From assembly GCF_002269385.1 (NCBI RefSeq), contig NZ_CP022957.1, positions 1,483,001 to 1,547,000 of the forward strand: a stretch of DNA of 64,000 bases, given 5' to 3'. Source of the stretch: Maribacter cobaltidurans. GTDB lineage: Bacteria; Bacteroidota; Bacteroidia; Flavobacteriales; Flavobacteriaceae. A program made the translations under genes and the position numbers. The number at the start of each line of letters is the position of its first letter. The first letter of the stretch is position 1. The notes below the pieces were generated by a model. It ran no database searches and had not been told where the DNA came from. It worked only from the letters and a program-made list of their open reading frames with translations. Below are positions 25,897-34,557 of the stretch, in pieces.

Positions 25897-26376
25897 TTAA
25901 AAAAGTACTTTTATTATGTTGGAAAATACGTTATATAATTTAAAAAAGTGTGCTCATATCATGTTAAGAAAACATGATGTATTGTCCAATCAAATAAGAA
26001 TTTGTTCCTGAGTAGTGGGAATGAAGAAATAGATGTGCTGACTTTGCACAATCGAAGTATTAAAAGCGGAAGTTAGCTTTAATATTCGGCTGCTTATCTT
26101 ATAAGCCATTTTTGGGTTTGACTTCCTAATTCCCAAAAATCCGAACATAGAAACAAATTGCATTCTGTTCAGCTAAAGGCAAAGGCCTTACAAAGAGATT
26201 TCTCTTATTTTACGGCACAAATGAAAACAAAAAAATTGAAAAAACAACGGTTTTGAAACAAAATACGTTCAAGGGAACAAAATAGACCAAAGAGGTTGAT
26301 TTTTTTATTTCATAAAAACCACAAGTTATTTATATTCAGTATCTTAATCCCTATCTTTAGACATAAACGCATTAAG
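25897..26376. other. Gene-free divergent region
   Basis: This stretch separates speA (minus) from the secreted protein gene (plus). It is AT-rich and must contain both promoters. I see no repeat or RNA gene. A longer ORF start at 26296 would fill part of it, but lacks a signal-peptide-like beginning. Confidence 0.5.
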
Positions 26377-27087
26377 ATGAAACATAAGAAATATATAGAA
26401 AAAATCCATTTTGCGATTTTTGCCTTGTTGGTCACCTTGGCAAATGCCCAAATTTCTTCCGGCGTGTACCTATCCAATGAGGAAAATATTCGTCATGAGC
26501 TTAAAATCGATAAGGGTTATCTCACACATACTATCTACAAGACGAATCCCGCCGAGTTTGTAAAGACGCTTGGAGGCTTCTACACGGCCGATGGCTACAA
26601 CATCAAAATTAATCTCGAGTTCAATTCCGACTTTGAAAAGGACAGTCTTAAAGTGATGGAGATACCCTATTCGTTTAATGCGAATAATATCACTTTTCAG
26701 TTGGAAAAAGCCGTTACCTTAGAAAAAAAGCAACCCATTGAACAAGACTTGGATGGACAATGGTTATTTGCCACTCGTGGCCCAGATACAGGGCAGGAAC
26801 GCCGTGGCGAGGAAAATCCGAGAAAAACTTTAAAATTCTTGCTGGATGGACGTTTTCAATGGATCGCCTACCAAACGGAGACCATGCAATTTTCCGGTAC
26901 CGGAGGGGGAAGCTTCACTTCCAAGGACGGAGTTTACACAGAAAACATTGAGTTCTTCTCAAGGGACAATAATCGTGTGGGGGCCAGTTTAGAGTTCAAT
27001 TACGAACTAAAAGGCGACGATTGGCACCATACGGGCCAAAATAGCCGGGGCGAACCGATGTATGAAATTTGGTCCAAAAGAAATTGA
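26377..27087 (+). CDS. Secreted protein of unknown function
   Basis: From the Met at 26377 the 236-residue product begins MKHKKYIEKIHFAIFALLVTLANAQ, a normal signal peptide; the ORF from 26296 would add 27 residues in front. The mature protein is beta-rich with repeated glycine turns (SSGVYLSNEENIRHELKI, TLGGFYTADGYNIKINLEF, LDGQWLFATRGPDTGQE, FSGTGGGSFTSKDGVYTENIEFFSRD). This resembles lipocalin-like 'membrane or secreted protein' families of Flavobacteriia, without a firm assignment. Monocistronic; followed by the tRNA-Arg promoter. Confidence 0.65.
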   Translation: MKHKKYIEKIHFAIFALLVTLANAQISSGVYLSNEENIRHELKIDKGYLTHTIYKTNPAEFVKTLGGFYTADGYNIKINLEFNSDFEKDSLKVMEIPYSFNANNITFQLEKAVTLEKKQPIEQDLDGQWLFATRGPDTGQERRGEENPRKTLKFLLDGRFQWIAYQTETMQFSGTGGGSFTSKDGVYTENIEFFSRDNNRVGASLEFNYELKGDDWHHTGQNSRGEPMYEIWSKRN

Positions 27088-27097
27088 TGTAGTTCCT

Positions 27098-27130
27098 TTT
27101 GCATAAAATTGACAAAAAGTTCTATTTTTG
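27098..27130 (+). promoter_or_regulatory. Bacteroidetes-type promoter of tRNA-Arg
   Basis: TTTG at 27098-27101 and TATTTTTG at 27123-27130 match the -33 (TTTG) and -7 (TAnnTTTG) boxes of the Bacteroidetes primary sigma factor, 21 bases apart. They lie about 110 bases before the tRNA gene. Confidence 0.55.
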
Positions 27131-27240
27131 CCAGCCTATTTGGCCTCGTACCTACCTAAAGGTAGATAGGGTTCTATAAATAGATTGAGTTTTAGGGATA
27201 CGATAAATTGAATCTTGAAAACTTTGAAAAAGTGAATATT

Positions 27241-27312
27241 GGCCTCGTAGTTCAATGGATAGAATAGAAGTTTCCTAAACTTTAGATGCAAGTTCGATTC
27301 TTGCCGAGGCTA
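27241..27312 (+). tRNA. tRNA-Arg (anticodon CCT)
   Basis: The cloverleaf folds fully. The acceptor is GGCCTCG/CGAGGCT (first pair G-U), the D stem GTTC/GAAT, the anticodon stem GAAGT/ACTTT with loop TTCCTAA, so anticodon CCT (reads AGG), and the T arm GCAAG-TTCGATT-CTTGC. CCA is not encoded. It is followed by a terminator at 27361. Confidence 0.93.
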
Positions 27313-27360
27313 CAAATAAATGCATATAGATGCACCGAAGGTGCTGCAACCGAAAATAAA

Positions 27361-27387
27361 AAAAGGACAGCTTGCTGGTCCTTTTTT
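27361..27387 (+). terminator. Terminator behind tRNA-Arg
   Basis: AAAAGGAC and GTCCTTTTTTT pair around AGCTTGCTG, with a good T run. It ends the tRNA transcript. Confidence 0.8.
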
Positions 27388-27460
27388 TGTTGGAGTTTGT
27401 AAAGCGATAGCCATCTGTATGCATTTTCAACATGAGCTACCAAAGAACAACGAAGTTATC

Positions 27461-27473
27461 TCTTGCCGAGGCT
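27461..27473 (+). repeat. 13-bp copy of the tRNA-Arg 3' end
   Basis: TCTTGCCGAGGCT equals bases 27299-27311 of tRNA-Arg. A short copy of a tRNA 3' end 160 bases downstream is what a lost or decayed integrated element would leave. No integrase is nearby. A REP-like word (CTCGACTGCGCTCGAGGTGACA) lies at 27523-27544. Confidence 0.5.
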
Positions 27474-27597
27474 TATTTTAGATATCAAGAAAATCTAAAT
27501 ATTGTCTATAAAAAAGGACCACTCGACTGCGCTCGAGGTGACATAAAGATAGGATTTACGCATTATCAAATACCCGGAATATCCTAGTCAAAAATCA

Positions 27598-28404
27598 TTA
27601 ATCCTTTCCTCCACTATTTTTTAACTGGCTATCCATACTATCTTCAGCGAATTTTCCCTGGACGCTCCAACCCCCATCTACATAAAACAATTGTCCTGTA
27701 ACATAACTGGATTCATCAGAGGCCAAAAAAACGGCTGGGCCAATCATTTCTTCAGGTTCACCTGTTCTTTTCATGGGAACCACACGACCCCAATTCTCCC
27801 GATATTCCGGATCCTCTTCCAAGTTTCTTGCTGTGTTTATCGGGCCTGGACCAAATGTATTGACCCTAATCTTATACGGCGCCAGTTCAACGGCCATTTG
27901 CTTGCTCATAGCCTCGATTCCCCCTTTGCTCGTGGAGTAGCAAATTAGGTTCTTTACGCTCAATACCGAACATATGGAAGATATGTTGATAATACTACCT
28001 CCGTTTTTGTTCTTTTTCATCAATTTGGCCGCCTCGATGGCACAGAACAAGGTCCCTTTAATATTCAGATTGATGACCTTATCAAACAAGGCTTCCTCGG
28101 TATTAAAAAAATCACTCCAACCTGTGATGCCGGCATTGTTGACCAAAATGTCCAATCGTCCATATTTTTCCTCGATATATCGGAACATATTGCGAATATT
28201 TTCCACTTTGGAGACATCGGCCGCATACAATTCCGCTTTGCCTCCCCTGCTACTAATTCCGTCGACAACGTCCTTTGCATAATCAGCTGCAGGTAAATCA
28301 TTTATGATGACAATGGCACCTTCCGCAGCAAACCCTTGGGCAATTTCCCTACCTATACCTTTACCTGCACCCGTTACCAACGCAATCTTTTTATCGAGTC
28401 TCAT
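27598..28404 (-). CDS. Short-chain dehydrogenase (SDR), probably sugar-oxidising
   Basis: A 268-residue classical SDR. The cofactor loop TGAGKGIG (residues 11-18), NNAG at about 90, SSICS with the catalytic Ser, and CYSTSK with Tyr-x3-Lys are all present. The C-terminal FYVDGGWSVQG matches sugar dehydrogenases and 5-keto-type reductases. Together with the FAH hydrolase and SMP-30 lactonase it fits the oxidative route for L-fucose or a similar 6-deoxysugar, where an SDR oxidises the sugar to its lactone or the 3-deoxy-2-keto acid. Two bases separate it from the next SDR upstream. Reaction inferred from neighbours. Confidence 0.8.
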   Translation of the reverse strand: MRLDKKIALVTGAGKGIGREIAQGFAAEGAIVIINDLPAADYAKDVVDGISSRGGKAELYAADVSKVENIRNMFRYIEEKYGRLDILVNNAGITGWSDFFNTEEALFDKVINLNIKGTLFCAIEAAKLMKKNKNGGSIINISSICSVLSVKNLICYSTSKGGIEAMSKQMAVELAPYKIRVNTFGPGPINTARNLEEDPEYRENWGRVVPMKRTGEPEEMIGPAVFLASDESSYVTGQLFYVDGGWSVQGKFAEDSMDSQLKNSGGKD

Positions 28405-28406
28405 GT

Positions 28407-29171
28407 TCAGCTATTTAATTTTATAAATCCTCCGTCAATAGGATAGTCCGTACCTGTTATAAATGCGGCCTCATCACTACATAGATATAGTGTCAAATTC
28501 GCTATTTCCTCGGGCTTTGCCATTCTACCGATAGGTTGCGTTTGCGATAATTTTTCAAACATTTCCTCTTGGTTGTCCGGAAAGTTTTTGACAAGATAGC
28601 CGTCCACAAAAGGTGTATGTACCCTGGCCGGCGAAATGGAATTGCAGGTGATATTGTCCTTGATAAAATCCTTGGCTACGGTTAGGGTCATGTTTGCCAC
28701 GGCGGCCTTGGACATGGAGTAGGCAAACCTATCCTGAATTCCGATGGTTGCCGCTATGCTTGCCATGTTGATGATTCTCCCACCACCATTTTTCTTCATG
28801 AGGGGTATGGCCGCATGCAAGCAATTATAAACCCCTTTTATATTGATTTGATAAATTCGGTCTAAATCTGCTTCGGTTGTCGTCTCTGCCGTACCAATAT
28901 GGGCAACCCCTGCATTATTGACCAGAATATCTATTTTTCCAATGGATTCAAAAGTGGAAACAACCTCCTGTTGATGGCTTACATCACAAATATGCACCTG
29001 ACCCTTTCCCCCATCTTTTTGAATCATAGACAATGTTCCCTGGCCTTCTTCCTCATTTATTTCTAAAATATGAACTGTTGCACCCCGTTTTGCCAAGACC
29101 ACTGCAATGGCGCGTCCTATCCCACTTCCTGCTCCCGTAACAACGGCTATCTTATCCTTTAAACTGAACAT
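28407..29171 (-). CDS. SDR, resembling 2-keto-3-deoxy-L-fuconate dehydrogenase
   Basis: A 254-residue SDR with TGAGSGIG (13-20), NNAG, MASIAA (Ser) and AYSMSK (Tyr-x3-Lys). The C-terminal half (SPARVHTPFVDGYL, GRMAKPEEIANLTLYLCSDEAAFITGTDYPIDGGF) is typical of the enzymes that oxidise 2-keto-3-deoxy-L-fuconate to the 2,4-diketo acid in Xanthomonas-like L-fucose pathways. The next gene encodes a matching FAH-type hydrolase 15 bases upstream. Family sure; substrate likely but not proven. Confidence 0.85.
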   Translation of the reverse strand: MFSLKDKIAVVTGAGSGIGRAIAVVLAKRGATVHILEINEEEGQGTLSMIQKDGGKGQVHICDVSHQQEVVSTFESIGKIDILVNNAGVAHIGTAETTTEADLDRIYQINIKGVYNCLHAAIPLMKKNGGGRIINMASIAATIGIQDRFAYSMSKAAVANMTLTVAKDFIKDNITCNSISPARVHTPFVDGYLVKNFPDNQEEMFEKLSQTQPIGRMAKPEEIANLTLYLCSDEAAFITGTDYPIDGGFIKLNS

Positions 29172-29186
29172 ATTTTACAAAATTGG

Positions 29187-30032
29187 TTATGCATTGCTGC
29201 AGGTTTGTTCCTGTCTGCCCAAACCTTCTATTTCCAAGGCCACATTATCCCCAGCCTTTAAGTACTTGGGCGGCTTCATTCCCAGACCTACCCCTGGTGG
29301 GGTCCCGGTAGAGATTACATCTCCTGCCTCAAGGGTCATAAACTGCGAAAGGTAGTGTACCACATAATAACAATCGAAAATCATGGTATTGGTATTTCCG
29401 TTTTGCATCTGTTCCCCATTGACCCAAAGTTTCATTTTTAGATTATGTACATCCTCGATTTCCTCGGAAGTTGCCAAAAACGGACCTAAAGGGTTAAAGT
29501 TATCACAGGATTTTCCTTTCGTCCATTGCCCGCCCATCTCCAGTTGAAAGGCCCTTTCCGATACATCGTGGGATATACAATAACCGGCAATATAGTCCTT
29601 GGCTTCCTCAGCACTGCTCAAATATCTGGCATCTTTACCAATCACAATACCCAACTCCACTTCCCAATCGGTTTTTTCACTATTTCTTGGAATAAGAATA
29701 TTGTCATTGGGCCCAACTACTGTGTTGGCCCCTTTTTGAAAAATTATGGGCTCCTCCGGTATGGCCATGCCCGATTCTGCGGCGTGATCCGAGTAATTAA
29801 GTCCTATACAAATGACTTTACCCGGACGGGGAACACAAGACCCCAACCGAACCTTGTCATCCACCTCTGGATACTTGGATAATTCCAGACCACGTAGTTT
29901 TTCGAGTCCCCCATTTTGAAAAAAGGAGCGGTCCCAGTCCGTAAAGGTGCTGGATAAGTCCCTTCTCTTGCCTTTAACATCCAAAATTCCCGGCTTCTCC
30001 GCTCCAGGTTTGCCAAATCTTATAAGTTTCAT
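29187..30032 (-). CDS. FAH-family hydrolase (probable 2,4-diketo-3-deoxy-sugar-acid hydrolase)
   Basis: A 281-residue protein of the fumarylacetoacetate hydrolase family. GKVICIGLNYSDHAAESG and the metal-binding EVELGIVIG (Glu-x-Glu) are present, then an Asp in SHDVSERAFQ, and GDVISTGTPPGVGLG near the C-terminus. In oxidative L-fucose and L-rhamnose pathways this family splits the 2,4-diketo-3-deoxy acid into pyruvate and lactate. It lies between the fucose-type SDRs and the HEAT/SMP-30 genes, on the same strand. Cytoplasmic. Confidence 0.87.
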   Translation of the reverse strand: MKLIRFGKPGAEKPGILDVKGKRRDLSSTFTDWDRSFFQNGGLEKLRGLELSKYPEVDDKVRLGSCVPRPGKVICIGLNYSDHAAESGMAIPEEPIIFQKGANTVVGPNDNILIPRNSEKTDWEVELGIVIGKDARYLSSAEEAKDYIAGYCISHDVSERAFQLEMGGQWTKGKSCDNFNPLGPFLATSEEIEDVHNLKMKLWVNGEQMQNGNTNTMIFDCYYVVHYLSQFMTLEAGDVISTGTPPGVGLGMKPPKYLKAGDNVALEIEGLGRQEQTCSNA

Positions 30033-30098
30033 TTTTAATTAATTTTAATTTTCAGCTGTGGTCTTGCACTTTTAAATTTTAAAAATGTAAGTCTAGTA

Positions 30099-30692
30099 TT
30101 ATATAATTTGTTTCCTCTTCAATTTCCTAATTGCATTATTTTTGGCTTTATACTCGTATTTTCCTTTTTCCACATCAATTTTTTCCAATATTTTAATTGC
30201 CTCGGGGTTACCAAATCTTCCTAAACCTTCAATTGCATGTCCTTTTACAGAGGCATCTGATAAACAATTAATCAAAACATCATAAGCCTCATCGGATTTT
30301 ATTCTAGCTAAAGTTCCCATTAACATTTGTCTAGCTATTCCAAAGGATTTATTGCGACAAATATCCAATATTTCAGTATATGAATTTTTGTCATCAATTA
30401 CGTAAAGAGCGTTACCTACAATCCATAAATTTTCTCCCTTTTCCCTTTTAAATAAGTTGATTAGCGTTGGAACCGCCTTTTGATTCCCCTTTTCAGTTAA
30501 AGCTCTGATAACCATTTCCGCCTCATTTCCATTAAGTTTATCAAGATATTTAATTAAAATATCTACATAAGGTTTGGACGACATTTTGGAATTTACTAGT
30601 CTATCAATTGGCCTAAGAACTTCTCCAAAAACTTCCATATCCTTAATTCCATGCTTTTTAAGCTCCGTATTAAGTTCATTATATAGGTCCAT
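30099..30692 (-). CDS. HEAT-repeat protein inserted in the sugar operon
   Basis: A 197-residue all-helical protein with HEAT/PBS-lyase-like repeats: ALTEKGNQKAVPTLINLFKRE, GTLARIKSDEAYDVLINCLSD, KGHAIEGLGRFGNPEAIKILEKI. No signal peptide or enzyme motif. It is clearly more AT-rich than its neighbours and has no obvious place in the pathway. HEAT proteins act as binding scaffolds. It may be a late insertion between the lactonase and FAH genes. Function unknown. Confidence 0.75.
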   Translation of the reverse strand: MDLYNELNTELKKHGIKDMEVFGEVLRPIDRLVNSKMSSKPYVDILIKYLDKLNGNEAEMVIRALTEKGNQKAVPTLINLFKREKGENLWIVGNALYVIDDKNSYTEILDICRNKSFGIARQMLMGTLARIKSDEAYDVLINCLSDASVKGHAIEGLGRFGNPEAIKILEKIDVEKGKYEYKAKNNAIRKLKRKQII

Positions 30693-30704
30693 AAATTGTC
30701 ACAG

Positions 30705-31577
30705 CTAAATGTTATATAAGAATCCGGGCGCACCTTGATAACCACAATCTTTAACTACAAATAGGGCACCTGCCAAAGGTTGTTCCTGTAATTCCTTATC
30801 GGTCAGATCTACCTTTGCCGAAGTTACAAAGAGATCTTTTAAATCCTTTCCGCCGAAGGTACAGGAAGTGATTTTTGCTGCCGGAAACTTAATGCTTAAC
30901 AACTTCTCTCCCGTTTTGGGGTTCCAACGCGTTACCTGCCATCCGCCCCAATGGGCAATCCAAAGCATCCCTTCTGAATCAATGGTCATACCATCGGGAA
31001 AACCTTCCTTCTCTTCTATCCTTATGACCACTCTTTTGTTTTTAATATTTCCGTCGGCCTTATCAAAATCGTAAGCTACAACGGTTTGTGTTGGTGTGTC
31101 AATAAAATAAAAAGTTTGGTGATCCAGGCTCCAGGCCATTCCGTTGGAAATGGTAGTGTTCTTAATCTTTAAATCGTTTTCATTATTTGAAAAGGCGTAG
31201 ACCGCTCCTGAATTGGCATCTTCGGATAGGGACATACTGCCCACCCACAATCTGCCCGCCGGATCACACTTCCCATCATTGAACCTATTACCCGGTAAAT
31301 GGCTTTCAGGATTATCTACATATTCTATCTTTCCAGTTTCCCTGTCTAAAAAACCGATACCCGATGTAGAAGCTAAAATAAAATTGTTGTCGCTGCATAC
31401 CGCAATACAGCCAACCATTTTTTTAACCGGATAAATCTTGTGATTCTTTTTGCTCGGCGAATACTCGTGAATTTCCCCGTTCAAAATATCCACCCAACAG
31501 ATTACATTGTTTTTAGAATCCCAAACCGGTCCCTCGCCTAATTCACATTGGTGACCATGTACAACTTCTACCTCCAT
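30705..31577 (-). CDS. SMP-30/gluconolactonase-family sugar lactonase
   Basis: A 290-residue six-bladed propeller of the SMP-30 family. CELGEGPVWDS near residue 12 has the metal Glu; GNRFNDGKCDPAGRLWVGSMS gives the Asn/Asp region; SNGMAWSLDHQTFYFIDTPTQTV and FPDGMTIDSEGMLWIAHWGGWQVTRWNP give the remaining metal ligands. It should open an aldonolactone (L-fuconolactone is the likely one) to the acid. It precedes the HEAT gene and SDR/FAH genes in the same operon; an alpha/beta hydrolase gene lies 50 bases upstream. Confidence 0.88.
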   Translation of the reverse strand: MEVEVVHGHQCELGEGPVWDSKNNVICWVDILNGEIHEYSPSKKNHKIYPVKKMVGCIAVCSDNNFILASTSGIGFLDRETGKIEYVDNPESHLPGNRFNDGKCDPAGRLWVGSMSLSEDANSGAVYAFSNNENDLKIKNTTISNGMAWSLDHQTFYFIDTPTQTVVAYDFDKADGNIKNKRVVIRIEEKEGFPDGMTIDSEGMLWIAHWGGWQVTRWNPKTGEKLLSIKFPAAKITSCTFGGKDLKDLFVTSAKVDLTDKELQEQPLAGALFVVKDCGYQGAPGFLYNI

Positions 31578-31627
31578 GATTTATATTTCTTTCAGAAATT
31601 CTGGAATATTCACAAGCAAGATCTTAA

Positions 31628-32443
31628 CTATTCCTTTGATTTTTCCTTTGCAAAATTCAACAGAAGGGGAATGGCCGGATACACCATGTTATGCCCGTAC
31701 CCATCCAATTCCATCAATTCCACATCAGGATGGCCAATAACTTTCATCATCCTATAAAAATAGGCGGTTTCCTCGTACCTGCCCAGCATTTCCAATTCCC
31801 TGTTTCCGGTAATCAACAACATGGGCGGAGCATCCTTCCTAATATGGAATAAAGGTGCAAACTCATCCACTATCGCCTGCGTACCAGGTATACCCATTTC
31901 CTTCCGGATGGTAAAATGGGTGATGGAATGCCCACTAAAGGGAATAAGTCCGGCAATTTTATTGGCGTCAATGTCATACTTGGAAAGGTAACCGGTATCC
32001 AGGCCTACCATACTGGCCAAATAGCCTCCCGCAGAATGACCCGTTACAAAGATTTTGTTATTGTCCCCGTGATATTTTTCAATGTTTTTAAAGGTCCAAG
32101 CAACCGCAGCTGCGGCATCCTCAATATAAACAGGGTGCTGCACTTTTGGATGTAAGCGATAATTCACGGTCACGACCACCACTCCTTTTTCCTTCAATCC
32201 ATCAGGAATATGCTTTTCACCGCCTTCCAATCCCCCACCGTGAAACCAAACCACAACGGGAACATCTGTAGTGTCCTTGGGATAATAGACATCTAGTTTG
32301 CAGCGCTCTTTTTGATAGTCCGTTTGTGAATCCGTGAGTCCATTATAATACCCAATATTCTCTTCTAGGGTATAGGACAGGTCCTGGGCCAAGGCCGGAA
32401 GACCTATGCACATTACCAAAATCAGAAAGAAACTTCTTTTCAT
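31628..32443 (-). CDS. Secreted alpha/beta hydrolase (esterase/lipase)
   Basis: A 271-residue protein with signal peptide (ending GLPALAQ). VVVWFHGGGLEGGEK is the oxyanion-hole HGGG of hormone-sensitive-lipase-like enzymes; VTGHSAGGYLASM has the nucleophile Ser; the His is in LDGYGHNMVYP. Such enzymes remove acetyl or other acyl groups from sugars or other small substrates. In this operon it may deacylate the sugar or glycan that feeds the pathway. It lies between a RidA-like lipoprotein gene and the lactonase gene. Confidence 0.85.
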   Translation of the reverse strand: MKRSFFLILVMCIGLPALAQDLSYTLEENIGYYNGLTDSQTDYQKERCKLDVYYPKDTTDVPVVVWFHGGGLEGGEKHIPDGLKEKGVVVVTVNYRLHPKVQHPVYIEDAAAAVAWTFKNIEKYHGDNNKIFVTGHSAGGYLASMVGLDTGYLSKYDIDANKIAGLIPFSGHSITHFTIRKEMGIPGTQAIVDEFAPLFHIRKDAPPMLLITGNRELEMLGRYEETAYFYRMMKVIGHPDVELMELDGYGHNMVYPAIPLLLNFAKEKSKE

Positions 32444-32459
32444 GCTCTACTTATATTTA

Positions 32460-33023
32460 TTAATCCTGAATTTCGACTACCATTTCAACTTCAACGGCCA
32501 TATTTCCGGGCAATGAACCCATCCCTACGGCAGCCCTTGCGTGTTTTCCGTTTTCACCAAAAACTTCGACCATTAGGTCGGAATATCCATTGATCACCTT
32601 GGAGTGATCGGTAAATTCGGGTCCCGCATTGACCATGCCCTTTACCTTCACGATTCGTTTTACCTTACTTAGATTGCCCAATTCCTCCTTTAGAACGGAC
32701 AATTGGTTGATACCCGCTTCCCTAGCCGCATTGTAGCCTTCCTCAACCGTCAGGTCTGACCCTACTTTCCCTACTACATTTTCCCCATTTGCTTGCTTTG
32801 GTCCTTTTCCGGCCAGAAAAAGCAAATTTCCCGTTCGTACGGCATGCACATAATTTGCAACAGGTTTTCCGATAGGTCTTAAAGCAATGCCCAATTGTTC
32901 CAGTTTCGCTTCGGGATTATAGTCTGCTGCAGGTTCATTTTTCTCTGTGGTCTCGTTTTCGGAAACCTTGGTTTGGCAACTGGTTAGGACCAAAAGAAAA
33001 AATATGGGAATCAGTTTTTTCAT
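32460..33023 (-). CDS. RidA-family lipoprotein
   Basis: A 187-residue lipoprotein (lipobox VLTS-C, Cys16) with a YjgF/RidA domain from about residue 45: GKPVANYVHAVRTGNLLFLAGKGP, GYNAAREAGINQLSVLKEEL, RIVKVKGMVNAGPEF and KHARAAVGMGSLPGNMAVEVEMVVE. The Arg in ARAAVG matches the substrate-binding Arg of RidA enamine/imine deaminases. An exported, lipid-anchored RidA is unusual. It is the first gene of the operon, divergent from the MFS gene. Confidence 0.85.
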   Translation of the reverse strand: MKKLIPIFFLLVLTSCQTKVSENETTEKNEPAADYNPEAKLEQLGIALRPIGKPVANYVHAVRTGNLLFLAGKGPKQANGENVVGKVGSDLTVEEGYNAAREAGINQLSVLKEELGNLSKVKRIVKVKGMVNAGPEFTDHSKVINGYSDLMVEVFGENGKHARAAVGMGSLPGNMAVEVEMVVEIQD

Positions 33024-33216
33024 AAACTAAAATAAATTGCGTGAATATTGAACCAAGGTAATCTTTAACATTTTACTTTACAAATACCTATATCTCCTGA
33101 TTTACATTCAATTAAAATTCAATCCTACCTTTTTAAAACCTATTAATCATTCAATTTTATACAGTTAAACTATGATTTTCTTAAAAAACAAGGGAAATTA
33201 TGGCATTTTTATTAGC

Positions 33217-33228
33217 TTAGCATGCTAA
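33217..33228. promoter_or_regulatory. 12-bp palindrome (operator candidate)
   Basis: TTAGCATGCTAA is a perfect palindrome 30 bases before the MFS start and 190 bases before the RidA start, in the divergent control region. The shape suits a GntR- or LacI-type dimer. No regulator gene is beside it. Confidence 0.4.
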
Positions 33229-33258
33229 CCAAAAAACATAATAACAAAACCAACAAAT

Positions 33259-34500
33259 ATGACGAGTTCAACAGCAACTTCAAACGTAAATGCGAACAGA
33301 CTGTTCTATGCCAGTTGTTTCGCCTTGATTACCACTGCCTTTTCATTTAGCATTAGAGCAGGTATCTTACCCCAATTAAGCGAAGAGCTAAGCCTCACTG
33401 GAGAGCAATTAGGATTTATTAATTCTATGTGGTTTCTTGGATTTCCTTTGGCAATGATCGTAGGTGGACTTATATACCATAAAGTTGGCGGCAAAGCCAT
33501 CATGCAATTTGCATTTTTTGCCCATACTCTAGGGATTATTCTCACTATATATTCCGGAAGCTATATTGGCTTGTTGATTTCCACTTTGTTTATAGGACTC
33601 GGTAACGGTTGTACCGAAGCAGCTTGTAATCCCATGATTGCAGATGCCTATCAAGGCTCACGAATGAGCAAGATGCTTAACCGTTTTCATATGTGGTTTC
33701 CTGGAGGAATTGCAATAGGTAGTTTATTATCGAAATTCATGACTGATGGCGGTTTATCATGGCAGACCCAAATATGGATAATTCTAGTACCTACGATTAT
33801 TTATGCTTTCCTATTTTTTGGACAATCTTGGCCAAAAGCAAAAGTGGAGGAGGCAGCAACTTTAAGCGGCAATTTTAAATCAATATTCTCCCCGTTATTT
33901 CTTTTTATTGCCTTCTGTATGACATTAACCGCCATATCTGAATTTGGACCAAACCAATGGGTGGGTCTTATCTTAGATAAAAGTGGTGCCAATCCAATGA
34001 TTATTCTTGCATTAACCACTGGATTAATGGCCATAACGAGATATTTTGGCGGTGATTTTGTTAAAAAATTCGACCAATCAGGTGTACTTCTTGGTTCTGC
34101 TATTTTAGCTACCATAGGAGTGTATTTATTTAGTACCCAAACAGGTGCTATGGCTTACTTGGCCGCTATCTTTTTTGCGTTCGGAATAGCACTGTTCTGG
34201 CCTAATATGATTGGTTTTGTAGCCGATAAAATACCAAAGAGTGGAGCATTAGGAATGTCTATTATAGGAGCCATTGGAATGTTCATGACAGGAGCCGTCC
34301 AACCGGTTATTGGCGGATGGATCGATAGTGATTTAGCTGAAGCAGCTAGAGAAGGTTTTACGGGTGATGAACTACAATTAGTAGCAGGACAAATGACGTT
34401 AGAAAAACTTACTCTTTTCCCCGGAGCTTTAATAATTCTTTTCACGATTCTATATTTTTGGATGAAAAACAGAAAATCCGGTGAAGTGGCTACTGCTTAA
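33259..34500 (+). CDS. MFS permease, sugar-type
   Basis: A 413-residue transporter with twelve predicted membrane segments. The N-terminal half has the loop-2/3 type pattern GGLIYHKVGGKAIMQF, and ALFWPNMIGFVADKIPKSGALGMS is a good match to sugar permeases of the FucP/NarK-related group. The N-terminus is short and polar (MTSSTATSNVNANRL). It is transcribed away from the RidA-SMP30-SDR operon and shares its control region, so it probably imports that pathway's sugar. A terminator follows its stop. Confidence 0.85.
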   Translation: MTSSTATSNVNANRLFYASCFALITTAFSFSIRAGILPQLSEELSLTGEQLGFINSMWFLGFPLAMIVGGLIYHKVGGKAIMQFAFFAHTLGIILTIYSGSYIGLLISTLFIGLGNGCTEAACNPMIADAYQGSRMSKMLNRFHMWFPGGIAIGSLLSKFMTDGGLSWQTQIWIILVPTIIYAFLFFGQSWPKAKVEEAATLSGNFKSIFSPLFLFIAFCMTLTAISEFGPNQWVGLILDKSGANPMIILALTTGLMAITRYFGGDFVKKFDQSGVLLGSAILATIGVYLFSTQTGAMAYLAAIFFAFGIALFWPNMIGFVADKIPKSGALGMSIIGAIGMFMTGAVQPVIGGWIDSDLAEAAREGFTGDELQLVAGQMTLEKLTLFPGALIILFTILYFWMKNRKSGEVATA

Positions 34501-34518
34501 TACCTTATTATCAATATT

Positions 34519-34549
34519 AAAAAGGGACCATAGTTATGGTCCCTTTTTT
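34519..34549 (+). terminator. Terminator behind the MFS gene
   Basis: AAAAAGGGACCA and TGGTCCCTTTTTT form a perfect stem around TAGTTA; it can serve both strands, ending the MFS transcript and the mutase operon coming from the right. Confidence 0.9.
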
Positions 34550-34557
34550 ATTATATG

